From Alphaproteobacteria bacterium (GTDB taxonomy: Bacteria > Pseudomonadota > Alphaproteobacteria > Rickettsiales > VGDC01): a stretch of DNA of 36,260 nucleotides. Below, in pieces: positions 33,865 through 36,260 of this stretch. How positions within the stretch are numbered: the first letter of the stretch is position 1; the number at the start of each line of letters is the position of its first letter. The notes beneath the pieces are model-generated. The model searched no databases. It was given only the letters and a program-made list of their open reading frames with translations, and was not told where the DNA came from. The stretch is from positions 1 through 36,260 of the forward strand of contig JAKUPQ010000018.1 of the NCBI GenBank assembly GCA_022450665.1. The letters run 5' to 3'. Both the position numbers and the translations under genes were made by a program.

Positions 33865-34575
33865 TTAACTCACTATTTTTGCCTCTTTTATGGGCGAAAG
33901 ATATTCTTCTTTTTTAGGCAAAAGATGGAATAAATGCACCATGATAGCCACGCCAATAAACGGGGCAACCAAATTGACAATTGGAATATTGGTGCAAAAA
34001 ACGATGAATACGCCACATAAAAATGCCGGCGCGGGATATTCTTTGCGCAGCGCCTTGGCGTTTTTCTTACCTACATGGCGCGCTGCCGCCGTTTCAAAAA
34101 ACTCGCGGCCAAGGAAATAACCGTTGATCGCTTACTACACCACCTGCCCGATGACGGGAATGAAAAACACCACCAAAAACACCAGATTCACGGCAATAAA
34201 CAACAACACAAACTTGCTGTCTTCCCACATTTCCTGTAAAAAGGGGCGCGGTGCAGCGGGAGGAACAAATTCGGGATAATCTTGTTTTTCTATGGTATCG
34301 GCGATGGTTTCTTGAAAAAATGCAGCAATTGCGGGTAGCAATACTGGCAGCAGCATCCAACCTATGAAGCCTGCCCCAAAGGTGAGTGCCGCATCAGCAA
34401 AAAACTCCAGCCAGCCACCAGACCCAGTCACGCTAAAGCTGCTGAGTCCGGCAATAGTGGCCGCCAGAAACAAAACAAATGCCAGCATTGTTATGAGAGC
34501 TGTTTTCATAAGCAGCCCCAAAAAATGCGGGGAATTGATAGTGCGGAAAGTGCGGGCAATGGCGCGAGCGAACAT
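33865..34575 (-). pseudogene. EI24/CysZ-family membrane protein interrupted by two tandem in-frame stops
   Basis: The frame from ATG 34575 (MFARAIARTFRTINSPHFLG) encodes an EI24-domain membrane protein. It has a hydrophobic helix around residues 25-45, a Gly-rich hydrophobic stretch and NLVFLVVFFIPVIGQVV. It then meets TAG (34135-34137) and TAA (34132-34134) back to back. The same frame resumes with AINGYFLGREFFETAAARH and stays open for 88 codons to the TAA at 33865, adding two more helices (FLCGVFIVFCTNIPIVNLV and IGVAIMVHLF). Homologues have Tyr residues at this point before the (A)LNGYxLGREFFE motif. TAG to TAC and TAA to TAC would restore 236 residues. It may be a recent pseudogene, a readthrough product, or a sequence error. 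Confidence 0.75.
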
Positions 34576-34717
34576 GGGAACATCCTTAGAAAAATAACAT
34601 GTATATAGTGCTACGGTATGCAGCGCAAAAAAACAAGTGTGCAAAAAGGCAGCGTATCGCAAGAAACGGGTGGTAGGTAGTAATGGTATTGGTTATATTC
34701 GCCTTTAGGAGAAAACT

Positions 34718-35590
34718 ATGAAAACCGCAGAAATCAGGCAGACGGAAGTAAATTCGGCGCAGTTATATGCGGCGATAGAAAAAGCAATTATTTATTTGCA
34801 GGCCCATAGCCATGCACAGCCAGATTTGCAGGAAGTGGCCGATTTTTCGGGTATCTCGCCCTATCATTTTCAACGTACATTTACGCGTTTAGTGGGTATT
34901 TCGCCTAAGCGCTTTTTACAATACACCACCCTAGAAGCCGCTAAAACACGGTTAAATACGACGCCAAACTTGCTAGATGTCGCTTATGATGTAGGATTAT
35001 CCGGCGGCGGACGACTCCATGATTTGTTTGTCAATGGCGAAGCCGCATCGCCGGGCATATACAAAAATGCAGGAGAATCGCTGCAAATAGTCTATGGCGT
35101 GCATCCATCACCTTTTGGCTATGCGGTGATTGCGCAAACTCCCCACGGCATATGTGAACTTAGTTTTGCTAGCGATCTGGCTGAGGCATCGTCTGTTATT
35201 GCGACAATAGGTAGAAAATGGTCGCAAGCCAGCTTGCGCGAAGATGCGGCGGCTACCCGCGCTGTTGCACAACGGCTGTACGAAAGGTCTGATAGGTCTG
35301 CACTGCCAAAGCTGCATTTGCGTGGCACAAACTTTCAGTTGAAAGTGTGGCAGGCATTGTTGCAAATCCCTTGTGGGGCATTAACAAAGAATACCCAGAT
35401 TCCTCAGGCGACTGGTTCTGCCAAGGCGGTGCGGGCGGTGGGTACTGCGGTAGGAGATAACCCCATAGCCTATCTGATTCCCTGTCACCGCGTATTGCGC
35501 AAAGATGGTGGAATAGGCGGTTATGCCACGGGGTTACCACGCAAACAAACCATGCTGGCATTTGAGGCATTAAGCACAAAAATTATTTAA
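34718..35590 (+). CDS. AraC-type regulator fused to O6-methylguanine-DNA methyltransferase (Ada-like)
   Basis: A 290-residue bifunctional protein. Residues about 18-115 form an AraC-family helix-turn-helix domain (LQEVADFSGISPYHFQRTFTRLVGISPKRFLQ, then LLDVAYDVGLSGGGRLHDLF). Residues about 130-285 form the DNA methyltransferase with the acceptor C256 in AYLIPCHRVL, after GSAKAVRAVGTAVGDNP. The N-terminal zinc/phosphotriester domain of E. coli Ada is absent, so methyl-phosphotriester-driven induction is not expected. The segment before the core (IPCGALTKNTQIPQATG) departs from the usual VSYGxxA wording. AGGAG precedes the ATG. It is a single gene, divergent from the EI24-like gene. Confidence 0.9.
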   Translation: MKTAEIRQTEVNSAQLYAAIEKAIIYLQAHSHAQPDLQEVADFSGISPYHFQRTFTRLVGISPKRFLQYTTLEAAKTRLNTTPNLLDVAYDVGLSGGGRLHDLFVNGEAASPGIYKNAGESLQIVYGVHPSPFGYAVIAQTPHGICELSFASDLAEASSVIATIGRKWSQASLREDAAATRAVAQRLYERSDRSALPKLHLRGTNFQLKVWQALLQIPCGALTKNTQIPQATGSAKAVRAVGTAVGDNPIAYLIPCHRVLRKDGGIGGYATGLPRKQTMLAFEALSTKII

Positions 35591-35628
35591 TAATAACAAG
35601 CTATTGATCTAAAGTGCTGGCTTTGTGC

Positions 35629-35657
35629 TTGCTTAACGAATTGCATCCTGATACAAA
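35629..35657 (+). promoter_or_regulatory. Weak candidate promoter for the permease gene
   Basis: TTGCTT (35629-35634), 17 bp, TACAAA (35652-35657), about 100 bp before the permease ATG. The hexamers are only partial matches. Confidence 0.25.
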
Positions 35658-35760
35658 CTTCTCTTTTGGTGCAGTGGTTTATGAACGCGCTAAAAGACGC
35701 TTATTATCAAGGAAAACAAATTTATTGTTGCCGCATAAGCGGTAAAAGGGAGAGCAAAAA

Positions 35761-36260
35761 ATGAGCCTTGGTCGCTTAATTGCAAAAAAATCGGTGGCAC
35801 GTATCCAGCAAGAAGCCATGCAGAATCCGCTCAAGCGTTCGCTTGGTAAATGGAACCTGCTGAGCTTGGGTATTGGCTGTATTATCGGCGCGGGAATCTT
35901 TGTGATGACCGGTACAGCATCGGCACAATATGCTGGCCCCGCGATTATTATTTCATTCGTTATTGCAGGTTTGGCCTGTGCTTTTGCAGGGTTGTGCTAT
36001 GCAGAACTGGCGTCGGTGCTTCCCATTTCGGGCAGTGCCTATACGTATACCTACGCGACATTAGGCGAGGTGTTTGCATGGGCTATGGGCTGGTTGCTTG
36101 TGTTAGAATACGGCTTAGCGGCTTCCACTGTTGCGGTAGGCTGGTCGGGCTATGTGGTGAGTTTTCTAGCCGGATTCGGGCTGGAAATTCCTATACAATA
36201 CACCACCGCCACCGGTATCGAGATGATGCAAATCACCGATGGTAGCTGGCATATGGTGAG
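35761..36260 (+). CDS. APC-family amino acid permease, 5' part
   Basis: The frame opens at ATG 35761 (GGGAGA nine bases upstream) and runs off the right edge after 166 codons. The N-terminal cytoplasmic segment (MSLGRLIAKKSVARIQQEAM) leads into the APC signature LSLGIGCIIGAGIFVMTGTAS, which holds the unwound substrate-binding part of helix 1. GPAIIISFVIAGLACAFAGLCYAEL (helix 2) follows, then PISGSAYTYTYATLGEVFAWAMGWLLVLEYGLAASTVAVGWSGYV (helix 3 region). This resembles the cationic amino acid transporter (CAT/YfnA) branch. The substrate cannot be decided from the N-terminal third. The stop is outside the window. Confidence 0.9.
   Translation, partial: MSLGRLIAKKSVARIQQEAMQNPLKRSLGKWNLLSLGIGCIIGAGIFVMTGTASAQYAGPAIIISFVIAGLACAFAGLCYAELASVLPISGSAYTYTYATLGEVFAWAMGWLLVLEYGLAASTVAVGWSGYVVSFLAGFGLEIPIQYTTATGIEMMQITDGSWHMV

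Noticed and set aside
34132-34137. Reassigned stop codons (alternative genetic code) explaining TAG TAA in the EI24-like gene
   Set aside because: TAG ends ilvE and proC, TAA ends rho and others, and TGA ends aroE and the cassette genes, all at normal family lengths. No codon is globally reassigned.

Overview
The window is a chromosomal segment of an alphaproteobacterium with moderate, AT-leaning composition; order and family cannot be fixed from the sequence alone. Three things point there: the gene order hemE / ppsR-aroE-coaE-dnaQ / secB / Tim44-like / mltA / smr; the order mdh-sucC-sucD-sucA-sucB-lpdA; and an NADP-type isocitrate dehydrogenase of the eukaryote-like class. It is almost entirely housekeeping DNA. 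The main exceptions are a pair of foreign-looking small-gene cassettes at 31.5-32.44 kb and two broken genes.

Left part (1-9 kb): the 3' end of uvrC, pgsA, a frameshifted type IV pilin-like gene, then on the minus strand lgt, midA, pgeF and ilvE (envelope lipoprotein maturation, complex I assembly, peptidoglycan-error/purine chemistry, branched-chain amino acids). On the plus strand follow ubiK, a YbjN-family gene overlapping proC, and a phasin with its own promoter, putative operator repeats and terminator. From 9 to 17.3 kb the minus strand carries an EnvZ/OmpR-type pair, smr, mltA and a Tim44-domain gene. secB lies divergently, and the compact dnaQ-coaE-aroE-ppsR run follows.

The 500-bp AT-rich gap at 17,292-17,791 between ppsR and hemE is very probably the chromosomal replication origin. 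It has two perfect DnaA boxes, several near-matches including TCCCCA-core boxes, a roughly 40-bp AT-only-like unwinding tract, and a TTAA-N7-TTAA CtrA-like motif over the hemE promoter. In Caulobacter and its relatives the origin lies beside hemE. Genes immediately to the left mostly run left and those to the right run right, as expected for divergent replication.

Right part (17.8-31.5 kb): hemE-hemH-hemJ, then rho with a strongly structured leader. Next comes a TCA block, mdh, sucC, sucD, sucA, sucB, a voltage-gated K+ channel and lpdA, which together make malate dehydrogenase, succinyl-CoA synthetase and the 2-oxoglutarate dehydrogenase complex. A compact multi-hairpin element sits directly before sucA. 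Between lpdA and icd are two tandem cassettes. Each has its own conserved leader, one GC-rich three-helix membrane-protein gene and a long two-part palindrome with a compensatory base change between the copies. The far right holds icd, an EI24/CysZ-like gene interrupted by two tandem in-frame stops, an AraC-MGMT (Ada-like) fusion, and the start of an APC-family amino acid permease that runs off the window.
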